Origin: an uncultured Desulfovibrio sp.
Lineage (GTDB): Bacteria; Desulfobacterota; Desulfovibrionia; Desulfovibrionales; Desulfovibrionaceae
Reading direction: 5' to 3'
Assembly: GCA_900541395.1 (NCBI GenBank)
Contig: UQJT01000018.1
Span: 1 to 44,774 of the forward strand
DNA: 44,774 nucleotides
Below the pieces are notes generated by a model. That model was not told the origin of the DNA, did no database searches, and was given only the letters and a program-made list of their open reading frames with translations. Numbering within the stretch: the stretch's first letter is position 1; every line of letters starts with the position of its first letter. The translations under genes and the position numbers were made by a program. Positions 1 through 11,335 of the stretch are shown piece by piece.

Positions 1-54
<54 letters not shown>

Positions 55-95
55 GAATAAGAACGACAATCACGCGAAGTGCTGTCGAGAAATAT

Positions 96-116
96 AGGAG
101 AGGCAAAGCCTCTCCT
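96..116 (-). other. Perfect hairpin between the two tRNA-Asp genes
   Basis: AGGAGAGGC at 96-104 pairs perfectly with GCCTCTCCT at 108-116 across a 3-base loop. There is no clear U-tract on the minus strand, so it may be a processing or protective structure within the tRNA precursor rather than a terminator. Confidence 0.4.
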
Positions 117-150
117 GATATATACAGGGGATATACCCTTGTTTAACAAA

Positions 151-227
<77 letters not shown>

Positions 228-234
228 GGGTGCA

Positions 235-310
235 TGGTGGGCAGTACAGGACTTGAACCTGTGACCCCCGCCGTGTGAAGGCGATGCTCTACCAACTGAG
301 CTAACTGCCC
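235..310 (-). tRNA. tRNA-Val(CAC)
   Basis: The minus-strand cloverleaf has acceptor GGGCAGT, a five-pair anticodon stem ending in a T-G pair, the seven-base loop TTCACAC (anticodon CAC, reading GTG codons), T loop TTCAAGT and an encoded CCA. It is the first gene of the Val-Asp-Asp operon and starts about 12 bases after the predicted -10 element. Confidence 0.96.
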
Positions 311-322
311 ATGCGAGAAATG

Positions 323-351
323 TGTGTACCTTGTGAGCTCCGGACTGTCAA
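323..351 (-). promoter_or_regulatory. Sigma-70 type promoter of the tRNA-Val/Asp operon
   Basis: On the minus strand a consensus -35 TTGACA (346-351) is separated by exactly 17 bases from TACACA (323-328). The tRNA-Val 5' end is at 310, leaving a very short leader, as expected for a stable RNA operon. Confidence 0.72.
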
Positions 352-353
352 CC

Positions 354-391
354 AAAAAACGCCCTATGTATCAAAAAAGTTCTATGGGGCG
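354..391 (-). terminator. Intrinsic terminator downstream of mnmG
   Basis: On the minus strand CGCCC plus an inner AT pair (384-391) pairs with the matching ATAGGGCG side at 360-367, with one mismatch, and is followed by six T residues (354-359). It sits about 110 bases past the mnmG stop and directly before the tRNA promoter, isolating the two units. Confidence 0.65.
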
Positions 392-503
392 TAATAATGC
401 AGGGAAATGACAAATAAAATACAGTCGCCACAGGTGCCGGAACGCGCGCCATGCCTTGGCTGGACTTCTTTTCCGACCGGTGCCGATGGCGGCAGAGTAA
501 TCT

Positions 504-2384
504 CTATGCCGGGGGGCTCAACTTTTTTAGATGAATTTCCACACAGGCCAGCGCGGCGGGCGTCACGCCCGAGATGCGACCGGCTTGCCCCAAGGTCAGC
601 GGCTTGACCTGATTGAGCTTTTCTTGAATTTCGCGGGATAGGCCGGGCAGGCCGGTGTAATCCAGATCGGGCGGCAGGGCGATGTGTTCCTGGCGGGCGG
701 CGCGACGTACCAGTTCTTCCTGGCGCTCCAGGTAGCCCGAGTATTTAATGACGGTTTCCGCCTCTTCCAGAATAGCGGCATCTTCAGTTGCCAATTCGGG
801 CATGAAGGCGGCCAGAGAGGCCAAAGACAGGGAGGGGCGTCGGGCCAGATCGGCCAGGCTCACGGCCTGAGTCGGGCATGCTTCGCCCAGACCGGCCAGG
901 ATGTCGCGGGTGGCGGCGTCGGGCGTGACGCGGCGGCCGTCCAGACGTTCCATAAGTCCGACCAGGGCGTCCCGCCGCCGGGTAAAGAGAGACCACTGTT
1001 CGTCGCCTACCAGGCCGCGTTCGCGCCCTACAGGAGTCAGTCTGGCGTCGGCGTTGTCCTCGCGCAGCAAGAGGCGGTACTCGGCGCGCGAGGTAAACAT
1101 GCGGAAGGGCTCCTTGGTGCCCTTGGTGACCAGTTCGTCCACCAGCACAGCCATATAGGCCTGATCCCGCCGGAGCAGGAAGGGGGGGCTGCCTTCCAAG
1201 GCGGCGGCCACGTTAAGGGCCGCCCACAAGCCTTGAGCGGCGGCTTCCTCGTATCCCGAGGTGCCGTTGATTTGACCGGCCGACCATAAGCCCGGCAGAA
1301 CTTTTGTTTCCAGGGTGGGCTGTAATTGCACCGGGTCGACGTAATCGTATTCGATGGCGTAGCCGGGGCGGACGATACGGGCCCGCTCCAAGCCGGGAAT
1401 GGTGGCTATCAGGGCCTCCTGCACATCCAGGGGGAGGCTGGTGGAAATGCCGTTGGGATAGCATTCCTGGCCATTCAATCCTTCCGGCTCCACAAAAATT
1501 TGATGGCGCTCCCGGTCGGGAAAACGGGCGATTTTATCCTCGATGGACGGGCAGTAGCGTGCGCCTGTGCCGGTGATAATTCCGGAAAACAAGGGGGAGC
1601 GGTCCAGCCCGGCCCGGATGACGTCGTGGGTGCGTTCGTTGGTCCAGGTAATGTAACAGGGAGTCTGCGGCAGACGCGGCCCCTCCCCTCGGAAGCTGAA
1701 GCCCGGCGCGGGGCTGTCTCCCTCCTGAACTTCCATACGGGTGAAGTCGATGCTGTCGGTCAGCAAACGCGGCGTGGTGCCGGTTTTAAGTCGCCCCAGT
1801 TCCAGACCGTGGGTCCGCAACGAGTCCGAAAGAGCTTCAGCCGCTGCGTCGCCCAGCCTGCCGCCGGGCATGTGGGTCAGCCCCACATGGATGAGGCCGC
1901 GCAAAAATGTGCCTGTGGTCAGCAACACGTGGCGCGCGATGAAGGTTTTGCCCAAGGCGGTGGTGACGCCCTTAACTCGTTTGCCGCCCGCCGCGTTTTC
2001 CGTCACGATATCCGTCACCATATCCTGCCAGATGGTCAGGTTGGGCTGGGCGAACAGGTCGCGCTTGACCGCTCGTCCATACTCCTCGCGGTCGATTTGC
2101 GCCCGTCGCGCCCGTACCGCCGGGCCTTTGCTGCGGTTGAGTATCCTGAACTGGATACCCGCCTCGTCGGCCCACAGGCCCATCTGACCCCCCAATGCGT
2201 CGATTTCGCGCACCAGGTGGCCCTTGGCCAAGCCTCCAATGGCCGGATTGCACGACAAATGGCCGATGCGGTCCACATTGCCGGTGATCACCAGCACTTT
2301 ATGCCCCAGTTTGGCCAGGGTCATGGCCGCTTCGCAGCCCGCGTGCCCCGCCCCCACCACAATACAGGAAAAATCGTCAGACAT
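504..2384 (-). CDS. mnmG: tRNA uridine-5-carboxymethylaminomethyl modification enzyme MnmG (GidA)
   Basis: A 626-residue protein, the usual MnmG length. Together with MnmE this family installs the cmnm5 or nm5 group on wobble U34 of tRNAs reading two-codon boxes, using FAD and a folate one-carbon donor. The FAD-binding glycine motif [12 protein letters not shown] stands within the first 25 residues, followed by [18 protein letters not shown], a GidA hallmark. The C-terminal helical region runs from about 540 to the end. I chose the ATG at 2384 because the protein then begins directly with the Rossmann strand; an open frame runs further upstream but reads through the inter-genic hairpin and rpoD antisense-type sequence. 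It is the last gene of the leftward cluster, 70 bases after rpoD. Confidence 0.95.
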   Translation of the reverse strand: MSDDFSCIVVGAGHAGCEAAMTLAKLGHKVLVITGNVDRIGHLSCNPAIGGLAKGHLVREIDALGGQMGLWADEAGIQFRILNRSKGPAVRARRAQIDREEYGRAVKRDLFAQPNLTIWQDMVTDIVTENAAGGKRVKGVTTALGKTFIARHVLLTTGTFLRGLIHVGLTHMPGGRLGDAAAEALSDSLRTHGLELGRLKTGTTPRLLTDSIDFTRMEVQEGDSPAPGFSFRGEGPRLPQTPCYITWTNERTHDVIRAGLDRSPLFSGIITGTGARYCPSIEDKIARFPDRERHQIFVEPEGLNGQECYPNGISTSLPLDVQEALIATIPGLERARIVRPGYAIEYDYVDPVQLQPTLETKVLPGLWSAGQINGTSGYEEAAAQGLWAALNVAAALEGSPPFLLRRDQAYMAVLVDELVTKGTKEPFRMFTSRAEYRLLLREDNADARLTPVGRERGLVGDEQWSLFTRRRDALVGLMERLDGRRVTPDAATRDILAGLGEACPTQAVSLADLARRPSLSLASLAAFMPELATEDAAILEEAETVIKYSGYLERQEELVRRAARQEHIALPPDLDYTGLPGLSREIQEKLNQVKPLTLGQAGRISGVTPAALACVEIHLKKLSPPA

Positions 2385-2403
2385 ACGCGGCTCTTTAATG
2401 CAG

Positions 2404-2439
2404 GCGGGGAAACTTTTGAAAAAAGTTTCCCCGCTTTTT
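2404..2439. terminator. Long hairpin between rpoD and mnmG
   Basis: A 14-bp perfect stem (2404-2417 with 2421-2434, arms GCGGGGAAACTTTT and its complement) has a 3-base loop. The T-run (2435-2439) lies on the plus strand, so as an intrinsic terminator it faces antisense transcription. For the leftward operon it would act as a strong hairpin without a tail after rpoD. Confidence 0.55.
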
Positions 2440-2454
2440 CCCAATCCTCTATCC

Positions 2455-4267
<1,813 letters not shown>

Positions 4268-4278
<11 letters not shown>

Positions 4279-6013
4279 GCCTCCCCCGCGCCTCTTTGAG
4301 GGCGCGCATATATTCCCGTTGGGTTTCGCAGTCGGCCGAGCCCTGGCGCAGAGCGGCCACCACGGAAGCCGTGTGCGAGGTCGTTTGCAAAGTATCCAAC
4401 ATACGTTGTATGGCGTTCAATTCGCCGTTTTCATTGTCGAGGGCGGGCGCGCCGGTGTCCGTGTCCCTGCAGCGCACCCAGAACTGTTTTTCTTTGGGGT
4501 CCAATTCCGAAAACACGGCTTCGGGTCGGTGGTCGTGACAGTAGCGTTCCAGTTTCGTCCACAGTTTGCGCGCCCAGGGCGCGACCAGCGCCAGGTCCGC
4601 CCCGTAGTCCCGCAGGTCGGGCAGGCGGTGGGGATAACGCACGGCGAAGGTCATAATTTCGCGGTCGCGCGAGACTCCTCGTACGAGCGGCGCGGCAGGG
4701 GGCGTCGCGGAGGTCGCGGCGTTACGCTGGTTTTTGCGTTCCAGCACGCCCCCGCGCAGTTCGGCTTCGGTCAGCCCCAGTCCGGCGGACAGGTCCGAGG
4801 CGAAACGGTGGAACAATTCGGGCATTTCCACCTGGGCCAGAAAGGACCTGGCCCAGTCCACGGCGTCTTTGGGGGCCATATCCCGCAGCACGCCCAGGCA
4901 GAAGGCCATGCCGTCCCTGGCTTCGCGACGCAGGGCTTCGAAGGCTTCCGGACCCTCGGCCCGCAACAGGCTGTCGATGTCGTGCGGGTCGGGGAACAAC
5001 ACCACCCGGCAGGACAGGCCGCGCACCAACAACATTTCGCACGAGCGCAGGGCCGCCTTGCGGCCCGCGCCGTCGCCGTCGAACATCAGCTCGATGTCCG
5101 AACTGAAGCCCGACAGGCGTTTGACCTGATCCGGCGTCAGGGCCGTGCCCAGCACGCCCACGGCCTGGGTATAGCCGAACTGGTGCAAGGTGAGCACGTC
5201 CATGTAGCCCTCAGTGAGCATGACGCTTTTTTTGACCGTAATGGACGGCCGTGCCTGGAACAGGCCATACAGATGCTCGCCTTTTTTGTAGATAGGCGAA
5301 TCGCTGCTGTTGATGTATTTGGCGTCGTTTTCTCCGGCCAAAGCGGGCAGGATGCGGCCTCCGAAGGCCACCACCTGGCCGGATAAGTTGCGGATGGGGA
5401 ACATGAGGCGGTTGCGAAAGCGGTCATAAGGGCGGCCGCTGGAACTGCGGGCCAGCAAACCGCATTCGATGGCGGCTTCGCCTCCGAAGCCCACGCGGCG
5501 CAAAACCCCCTCCAGGGCCTGCCATTCGTCCAGACTCCAGCCCAGGCCGAATTTTTCCTGAATTTCCGGGCTGATGCCGCGCTCTGCGATATAGTCGCGG
5601 CAGAGTTTGCCCCGGCCGTCCTGCAAATTGCGGGCAAAGTGGGCGGCGGCCAGCTCGTGCATCTTGAGCATGTCCCGTTTTTGCGAACGATGGCGGGCGG
5701 CCTGGGGATCGGGCTTGTACGAGGCAAGCTGAACCCCGGCTTCCTCGGCCAGTTGCTCCAGGGTTTCGCGAAAATCCAGGCCGTTGATGCGACCGTAAAA
5801 GTCGAAGATGTCCCCCGATGCCTGGCAGCCGAAACAATAGAAAGTGCCCTGTTCCTCATTGATGGAAAACGAGGGCTTGGTCTCCTGGTGGAAAGGGCAG
5901 GGGGCCACCAGGCGCGAGCCCATAGGGCGCACCTCTACATAGCGTCGCGCCAGATCGGCGATGCTGATGCGGGCCTTGATGGCCTGGATGGCGTCGGTAT
6001 TCCTGTTGCTCAT
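4268..6013 (-). CDS. dnaG: DNA primase
   Basis: A 581-residue primase that makes RNA primers at the replication fork. The N-terminal CHC2 zinc finger is complete: C39-P-F-H42 and C60-F-G-C63. The RNA-polymerase basic domain and TOPRIM core follow, with EGYMDVL near 268 and the acidic DGDGAG near 315. The C-terminal helicase-binding part is divergent, as is usual. It lies 38 bases downstream of mutS2 and overlaps rpoD, in the classic rpsU-dnaG-rpoD order with yqeY and mutS2 added. Confidence 0.96.
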
Positions 6014-6051
6014 GCCTGTATGCCGTGCGGGACTTTGGAGAGAGCCCGCCC

Positions 6052-8406
6052 TCAGCGGAAGGTCACCAGGGTGACGCCGTCGCCGCCCTGATCCTCGGGC
6101 GCGACACCAAAGGACGCCACACCGGGAAAGGTCTTTAAAAACTGATGGATCGACTTGCGCAACGCGCCTGTGCCTCGGCCGTGCAGTATCTCCACACCGT
6201 CGGGCCCGGCGAGCAACGCGCGATCGAGGAATTGTTCCAGTTCCGCTAAGGCCAAATCAGCACGTTTTCCCCGCAAGTCAAGACGCAAAAAAGAGAGGGG
6301 CCGGGAAACTCGGGTCGTTACCGCCCCGCCGGGCGCGGTCGGGGCCTTGCCCGCGCCGCCCGACGGTTCGAGATCGGAGAACGCGGCCCACAGAGCCACG
6401 CCTCCCATATCCAGTTTGGCCCGGCCGCCGCGTTCGTCCAGATCGGTAAGCACGGCCTGCTTGTTCCAGGGCTTGTGACGGACTCGATCGCCCACCCGCC
6501 AGGCCGTAGCTTGGGGAGCGGCGGCCTGCTCCGTCTGCGCGGCGTCGCGGTTTTTTTCGGCCAGTTCGGCGCGCAGGCGGGCCATTTCCTTCATGGTCTG
6601 CTTGGCCGTGGCCTTGCCGCTTTTCCAGGCGGCCATCAATTCGCGGGACCGACCGCGCAATTCTTCGTGCAGACGGGCCAAGTCTTTCTCGTAGCGTTCC
6701 TGCAACTGGCGGCGCTTGTCGCGAGTGCGGATTTCCTCCTGGCGCAAGCGTTCCAGTTCGGCTTCGCGCTGTCCGGCCAGTTCGTTGAGCCGGTCCATGA
6801 CGGCGCCCATGTCCTGGCCGTCCATAAGCAGGTAATGTTCGGCCCGGCGCAACACGCTTTCGGGCAGGCCGTGTTCGCGGGCCACGTCCAGAGCCTGACT
6901 GGCCCCCACCTGATCGTAGGCCAGATGGTAGAGCGGCTTTTTGGTGGTCGGGTCGAACAGCACCGAGGCGGCGCGCACCCCGTCCTTGGTCAGGGCATAG
7001 GTCTTGAGGGCCGGAAAATGGGTGGCCGTAACGGCATAGGCTCGCTTGTCCAACAGGCCGTCGATGACCGATTGGGCCAGAGCCGCGCCCTGGGCGGGGT
7101 CGGTGCCCGCCCCGAATTCGTCCAGCAACACCAGGGCGTGTTCGTCCAATTTGTCCCAGATGGCGGACAGGTGCCGGATTTGCCCGGTGAAGGTGGAAAC
7201 GTGATCTTCCAGGCTCTGTTCATCGCCGATGAAAGCGTGCACCCGTTTCCACAGGGGCAGGCGCGAACCCGGTCCCACGGGCGCGGGCAGCCCGGCCAGC
7301 GTCATCAGGGTGACCAGTCCCAGGGTTTTGAGAGCCACAGTCTTGCCGCCCGCGTTGCCGCCGCTGATGACCAGCACGTGATCGCCCTCGCGCAGGACAA
7401 TATCCACGGGTTCCACTTTAATGGGACGCTTGCCGATCTGCGCGGTCCCGGTTTTACGAGCGGCCGCTCCCTCCAGCACCAGCAGGGGATGGCGCGCCTG
7501 TTCCAGGCGCAAGGTGGCATCGGGTTCCAGATATACGGCCCGCCCGTCCAGGGCATCGGCCAGGGCCGCCTTGGCCTGGTTGAGGTCGAGTTGGACCAGA
7601 AAATTCCAGGCGGCCTTCGCCTGGGGCAATTCTTGGAGCAGCAGCGAGGTGAGCAGGCGGTACACCTTGCGTTCTTCCTCGCGCTCGGCCTGCTTGAGTT
7701 CCTGCAAGCGGTTGTTTTGTTCGACCAGGAACAGCGGCTCGAAGTACAGGGTTTCGCCCGTGCGCGAATAGTCGTGGATGATGCCCTGCAGGCGCCCCTT
7801 GAAGTTGGCCTTGAGGGGCAGCACATAGCGGTCCGAGGCCAGAGTCATGTAGTCGTCCTGAAGATAGTGGCCGATATTGTATTTTTCGGCGTACTCCTTG
7901 ACTTTGCGCAGGCACCCCTGGTGCAGCCCGCGCATTTCGCCGCGGACCAGCAACAGGCCGGGCGAACTTTCATCTTTGAGACCGCCGTCGTCGGCCACGC
8001 AACGGGTCAGCGCGGCCAGCGACTGTTCCGGCGTCGGACCGGCGCAGGCCAGGGCGTCGAGCAGCGGACGCCGGGCCGCTCCGGCGTGAACGGATTCGGC
8101 CGCCCGCCGGGCCAGGGACAAGGTTTCCCGCATGGCCCACAGGGCGTCGCCGTCCAGCAGCGGATCGCGGCCGTTCAGAAAAGCGAATACCCCGCTGAGG
8201 TCGGGAAAGCCCGACAGACGGAATTCGCCTTCGGCCAGCCAAGAGCGGGTTTCCTCGAACAGGTGCTGGGCGTGGCTGACGGCCGCGGCGTCGTCCAGCG
8301 GACGCAGTTCAAGCGCCGCCCGCTTGCCCGCTTCGGAAAGGCAACGCGCCGCCAGATGGGTGAGGACGTCGGGAAACTCCAGCGCCCGCAAAGTGCGTTC
8401 GTCCAT
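6052..8406 (-). CDS. mutS2: MutS2 family ATPase/endonuclease
   Basis: A 784-residue MutS2. It has the MutS core without the mismatch-recognition domain, a Walker A SGGNAGGKTVALKTLGL near residue 348, Walker B VLLDEFGAGTDP, the TATHF switch, a long charged coiled coil (about 510-640) and a C-terminal Smr nuclease domain beginning LDLRGKRADLAL near 705 with ILHGRGTGALR. In other bacteria MutS2 suppresses homologous recombination or rescues collided ribosomes; which role applies here cannot be read from sequence. The Smr LDxR-type motif (LDLRG) is intact, so nuclease activity is likely retained. It lies between yqeY and dnaG. Confidence 0.94.
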   Translation of the reverse strand: MDERTLRALEFPDVLTHLAARCLSEAGKRAALELRPLDDAAAVSHAQHLFEETRSWLAEGEFRLSGFPDLSGVFAFLNGRDPLLDGDALWAMRETLSLARRAAESVHAGAARRPLLDALACAGPTPEQSLAALTRCVADDGGLKDESSPGLLLVRGEMRGLHQGCLRKVKEYAEKYNIGHYLQDDYMTLASDRYVLPLKANFKGRLQGIIHDYSRTGETLYFEPLFLVEQNNRLQELKQAEREEERKVYRLLTSLLLQELPQAKAAWNFLVQLDLNQAKAALADALDGRAVYLEPDATLRLEQARHPLLVLEGAAARKTGTAQIGKRPIKVEPVDIVLREGDHVLVISGGNAGGKTVALKTLGLVTLMTLAGLPAPVGPGSRLPLWKRVHAFIGDEQSLEDHVSTFTGQIRHLSAIWDKLDEHALVLLDEFGAGTDPAQGAALAQSVIDGLLDKRAYAVTATHFPALKTYALTKDGVRAASVLFDPTTKKPLYHLAYDQVGASQALDVAREHGLPESVLRRAEHYLLMDGQDMGAVMDRLNELAGQREAELERLRQEEIRTRDKRRQLQERYEKDLARLHEELRGRSRELMAAWKSGKATAKQTMKEMARLRAELAEKNRDAAQTEQAAAPQATAWRVGDRVRHKPWNKQAVLTDLDERGGRAKLDMGGVALWAAFSDLEPSGGAGKAPTAPGGAVTTRVSRPLSFLRLDLRGKRADLALAELEQFLDRALLAGPDGVEILHGRGTGALRKSIHQFLKTFPGVASFGVAPEDQGGDGVTLVTFR

Positions 8407-8553
8407 GTATGCCTTGGGAAAATCGTTACTTTAATAGTGCTGTCGGGATAGGGACCGGCACGCGCGGAGAGCAAAAACGGGGACGCGCCGAGCCGGGGGG
8501 GGCAGGATGCTTGACGCCCAAAGCGGGCTTACTCCGCCCGTGGCCCCGCGCCC

Positions 8554-8579
8554 GCCCCTTGTCGGCTCCCGAAAGGGGC
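8554..8579 (-). terminator. Hairpin between yqeY and mutS2
   Basis: GCCCCTT (8554-8560) pairs with AAGGGGC (8573-8579). There is no U-tract, so it may be only a partial terminator or an mRNA-stability structure inside the operon. The rest of 8407-8592 is very GC-rich and shows no gene. Confidence 0.3.
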
Positions 8580-8592
8580 GCCCGCCCCGTTA

Positions 8593-9048
8593 TTAATGCC
8601 CGGCCGCCTGAAAGCGGGCCTTGACGGCATCGCTGACGGCTTTGCCGTCCACCCGCCCCTTGTATTCGGTCATGATGGCCTGGATTGCCTTGCCCATCAT
8701 TTTCATACCGCCGTCGAGCAGAGGTTCCACAGCGCGAGTCACGACCGCCTCCAACTCCTCAGGGCTGAGCGCTTTGGGCAAATAATCGCGCAGGACCTCC
8801 AACTCGGCCGCTTCGGCGTCGGCCAGGTCGTCGCGGCCCGCGTTGCGGTATTGCTCGATGGAATCTTGACGCTGCTTGGCCTGCTTGAGCAGCACATCCA
8901 TGTAATCCTCATCGGTGAGAGGGCGCATAAGCTCGACCTGGCGGTTTTTGGCCGCCGTCTTGAGCAGGCGTAGTGTGCCCAGGCGCGTTTTTTCATGGGC
9001 CTTGTAGGCTTCCAGATAATCCTTGTCGATTTTTTCGGCGATGGTCAT
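8593..9048 (-). CDS. yqeY: GatB/YqeY domain protein
   Basis: A 151-residue YqeY-family protein resembling the C-terminal tRNA-binding tail of GatB. The start MTIAEKIDKDYLEAYKAHEK and the conserved stretches TRLGTLRLLKTAAKNRQVE, DYLPKALSPEEL and GGMKMMGKAIQAIM are characteristic. The ATG at 9048 has an AAAGG site upstream; an open frame extends further but would read through an inverted repeat. The biochemical role of free-standing YqeY is not settled, though its constant place beside rpsU and dnaG suggests a translation-linked job. Confidence 0.88.
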   Translation of the reverse strand: MTIAEKIDKDYLEAYKAHEKTRLGTLRLLKTAAKNRQVELMRPLTDEDYMDVLLKQAKQRQDSIEQYRNAGRDDLADAEAAELEVLRDYLPKALSPEELEAVVTRAVEPLLDGGMKMMGKAIQAIMTEYKGRVDGKAVSDAVKARFQAAGH

Positions 9049-9120
9049 GACACGGACCTTTGGCACCGGCGGTGCGGAAGAAAAATCGGTGGGAGCGATA
9101 TTGCGTGCGGGGGAATGCAA

Positions 9121-9160
9121 GGAGCCGGGAATCGTTCCCTGAGGACCGATTCCCGGCTCC
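9121..9160 (-). terminator. 14-bp inverted repeat between rpsU and yqeY
   Basis: GGAGCCGGGAATCG (9121-9134) pairs perfectly with its complement at 9147-9160 over a 12-base loop, with no T-run. In the E. coli rpsU-dnaG-rpoD operon a terminator after rpsU lowers downstream expression, and this could play that part. A 12-bp direct repeat TCCGGAACCGGA (9170-9181, 9187-9198) lies beside it. Confidence 0.45.
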
Positions 9161-9215
9161 GGCGATCCGTCCGGAACCGGAGGATATCCGGAACCGGACA
9201 GAGCATGATCGGACA

Positions 9216-9416
9216 TCAGCCCATGTTGATTTTGCGCATCTTCTTCAGCAGGCGCTTGCGGGCGGCCGCCTTCTTCTTCTTACGCATGACGCTGGGCTTT
9301 TCGTAGTGCTGGCGCTTCTTCATTTCGGAAAGAATGCCGGCCTTTTCCACCTGCTTCTTAAAACGACGCAGGGCAATGTCGAAGTTGTCGTCTTCGTTAA
9401 GGAACACTCCGGGCAA
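9216..9416 (-). CDS. rpsU: 30S ribosomal protein S21
   Basis: A 66-residue, strongly basic protein with the S21 core [18 protein letters not shown] and the tail [18 protein letters not shown] placed the start at a TTG (9416) giving [10 protein letters not shown]. It is preceded at 7 bases by AAGGGGGTGAT, a near-perfect anti-16S complement, whereas the in-frame ATG upstream lies before that site. S21 sits near the anti-Shine-Dalgarno helix and affects initiation. It is the first gene of the rpsU-yqeY-mutS2-dnaG-rpoD cluster. Confidence 0.93.
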   Translation of the reverse strand: MPGVFLNEDDNFDIALRRFKKQVEKAGILSEMKKRQHYEKPSVMRKKKKAAARKRLLKKMRKINMG

Positions 9417-9588
9417 AGAAATCACCCCCTTCATAAGGAAAGTACGGGGCACGGCGAAGCCTGAGCCGTACTATGGGCCGCATGTTGTCGGACCGGGAAA
9501 GAGGCTGCTTATGCCTCCCCATCCGGCGCGCGGCGCGCTGGTTGTCGTATTCGCCGCCCCGGGCAGGGCGATCCATGCCGAAAGAAAA

Positions 9589-9616
9589 AAATAGACTACA
9601 ACACGCAAAATAGCAA
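9589..9616 (-). promoter_or_regulatory. Possible rpsU promoter
   Basis: On the minus strand TTGCTA (9611-9616), a 16-base spacer and CTATTT (9589-9594) make a weak sigma-70-like pair in an A/T-rich patch upstream of rpsU. Confidence 0.28.
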
Positions 9617-9618
9617 GC

Positions 9619-9647
9619 CGCCGGAACCGAAAAAAATCGATCCGGCG
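9619..9647 (-). terminator. Hairpin after the small membrane-protein gene
   Basis: CGCCGGA (9619-9625) pairs with TCCGGCG (9641-9647). On the minus strand the loop carries seven T residues and the downstream side is T-rich. It lies just past the stop at 9676 and is consistent with termination before rpsU. Confidence 0.4.
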
Positions 9648-9675
9648 CCTGCCCTCAGGAAAAGAGGAGCGGCGA

Positions 9676-9861
9676 TCAGTGTCCGGCGTGCGGGTCGGAG
9701 TTCTTCGCGTCGCGCATGGCCCTCATGAACACGATGCCCAGGCCGCAGGCCAGAACCAGCAACACGAGGTACAGCACGCCGAAGAAAATGGCGTAGTCGG
9801 ACTGCCACAAAGGCAGGTCCCAAGGAAAGGGGCTATGACCGTTTTCACCGGGGATCAGCAT
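9676..9861 (-). CDS. Small single-pass membrane protein, function unknown
   Basis: A 61-residue protein. Residues about 24-46 (IFFGVLYLVLLVLACGLGIV) form one strong membrane helix, preceded by an acidic/aromatic N-terminal part with PFPWDLPLW and followed by a charged tail ending HAGH. The gene is supported by AAGGAG eight bases before the ATG. It looks like the small accessory subunits found with respiratory complexes (CcoQ type), but no partner gene is near and I do not recognise a family. Confidence 0.65.
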   Translation of the reverse strand: MLIPGENGHSPFPWDLPLWQSDYAIFFGVLYLVLLVLACGLGIVFMRAMRDAKNSDPHAGH

Positions 9862-9965
9862 GAGAGAGGCTCCTTGCTAAAAAAACGCTGACAAGTCGAT
9901 ACGCGTCTTGCCCAAGCCGCTCCTTTTCCGCCGGGGCGGAAAAGGAGGCCGACTGTGGGAACAAT

Positions 9966-10238
9966 TCACTGTACCGTGTTTTTCAGAGTTTTGCCAGCCC
10001 GGAATTTGACCACCTTGGCGGCCGGAATGGTCAGGGCTTTGCCGGTGCGAGGGTTGCGGCCGGTACGTTCCTGCCGGGTTTCCACCGCCAGAGTGCCGAA
10101 GCCGGTGAGGGTGATTTTGCCCTCGGCGGTCAAAATTTCCTGCATGGCGTCGAGAATGGCGTTCAACGCGCGCTCGGCCGAGGTTTTGTTGAGATCCGCT
10201 TTGGTCGCGATGGCGGCGATGAGTTCAGCTTTCGTCAT
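9966..10238 (-). CDS. HU family DNA-binding protein
   Basis: A 90-residue histone-like protein. The helical N terminus MTKAELIAAIATKADLNKTS and the beta-arm signature GFGTLAVETRQERTGRNPRT, including the arm-tip RNPRTG, are canonical, as is the end VKFRAGKTLKNTV. HU dimers bend DNA and organise the nucleoid. The ATG at 10238 has AAAGGAGAA about 7 bases upstream. It is transcribed separately from rsmA (230-base gap). Confidence 0.95.
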   Translation of the reverse strand: MTKAELIAAIATKADLNKTSAERALNAILDAMQEILTAEGKITLTGFGTLAVETRQERTGRNPRTGKALTIPAAKVVKFRAGKTLKNTVQ

Positions 10239-10468
10239 GGTCCGTTCTCCTTTGCGGTCTGGAGGTTGCCCAAGCTGCGCGGCCGCTCCGGACGGCGCAT
10301 GTCGTCCGCGTCTGCGCAACTACCCCAAAACATACGCTGCGCACGGTCGGGGGCTTGGGGAGAGCGAAGGGTGGGAACGTCATCCGGCGTTCCGTCGCTT
10401 TATCTTCCAGGGGCATATGCCGTCGTTAGGAACACGTTTTACCGTCCGCGTCAAGGGGGCTAAATGGT
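10239..10468 (-). promoter_or_regulatory. Upstream region of the HU gene
   Basis: A 230-base leader between rsmA and the HU gene. On the minus strand TTGACG (10449-10454) is the only good -35-like element and its -10 partner (TCCTAA after 17 bases) is weak. No RNA gene is seen. Confidence 0.3.
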
Positions 10469-11335
10469 CTAAGTCGTTTCGTGAGCGGTGTCGGCGGCGG
10501 GCGGCAGCACTTTGTCGGCCAGTCGTTGAAAATCTTGCGGGGTCAGGGTTTCGGGGCGTCGGTCCGGCTTCAGGTTCAGATCGGTGAGAATGTCCGCCGT
10601 CGGTAAATCGGGAAAAGCCCGCCGCAGTATGCCCTGAAGTTGCTTGCGCCGCCGGCCGAAACACACTTTGATAAGAACGGCCAGGGCATCGGGCCGTTGG
10701 GGGCGTTGTTCGGGCGGCAGGGGGGTGAGCGTCACCACTGCCGAATCCACCTTGGGCGGAGGCGAGAAGGCCGCCGGTCCCAGGGTGAAGCCTCGGGCCG
10801 GAACGACAAAGCTGCGCATCCAGGCGCTCAGGGCTCCATACGCCCGGCCGCCGGGTTCGGCCAGGATGCGGTCGGCCACTTCCTTCTGGATCATGAACAC
10901 GGCGCGACGCAGCTCCGGCACTCGGCTGACGATGTCCCACATCAAGGGAGAGGCCACGTTGTACGGCAGATTGCCCACAATTTTCCAGCCGCCCGCCAAG
11001 GATGTCCAATCGAAGGCCAGGGCGTCGCCGTGGACCACTTGCAGGCCGGGGAGGGGACGGGCGGCGTGTTCCGCGGCCAAGGCGTCGTCCTTTTCCACCA
11101 GGATGAGGCGGCTCCAGGGCAGGGGGCGCAAAAAACGGGTCAGCGCTCCCCGACCGGGCCCTATTTCCAGCACTTGATCTCCCGCCTCGACCCGCGCCAG
11201 ATCCACAATGCGACGACAGGCTCCCTCGTCGCGCAGAAAGTGCTGGCCCAGGCTTTTCTTGGGATGGGCACGTCCCGGCGCGGCGGGTTCCGAATCTGAG
11301 GCATGAACGGCGCGCGGGCAAAATTCAGACGGCAT
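10469..11335 (-). CDS. rsmA: 16S rRNA (adenine1518-N6/adenine1519-N6)-dimethyltransferase
   Basis: A 288-residue KsgA/RsmA. It dimethylates two adjacent adenines in the helix 45 loop of 16S rRNA, a late checkpoint in 30S assembly. The family start [11 protein letters not shown] is at about 26, the SAM-binding motif [12 protein letters not shown] near 57, and the catalytic NLPYN near 123. The ATG at 11335 lies inside the end of fusA2 (11-base overlap), implying coupled translation. About 25 extra residues precede the conserved start and may be a non-conserved extension. Confidence 0.94.
   Translation of the reverse strand: MPSEFCPRAVHASDSEPAAPGRAHPKKSLGQHFLRDEGACRRIVDLARVEAGDQVLEIGPGRGALTRFLRPLPWSRLILVEKDDALAAEHAARPLPGLQVVHGDALAFDWTSLAGGWKIVGNLPYNVASPLMWDIVSRVPELRRAVFMIQKEVADRILAEPGGRAYGALSAWMRSFVVPARGFTLGPAAFSPPPKVDSAVVTLTPLPPEQRPQRPDALAVLIKVCFGRRRKQLQGILRRAFPDLPTADILTDLNLKPDRRPETLTPQDFQRLADKVLPPAADTAHETT

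Noticed and set aside
6475..8451. A 658-codon plus-strand frame antisense to mutS2
   Set aside because: A composition-driven shadow; mutS2 on the minus strand has all its motifs.
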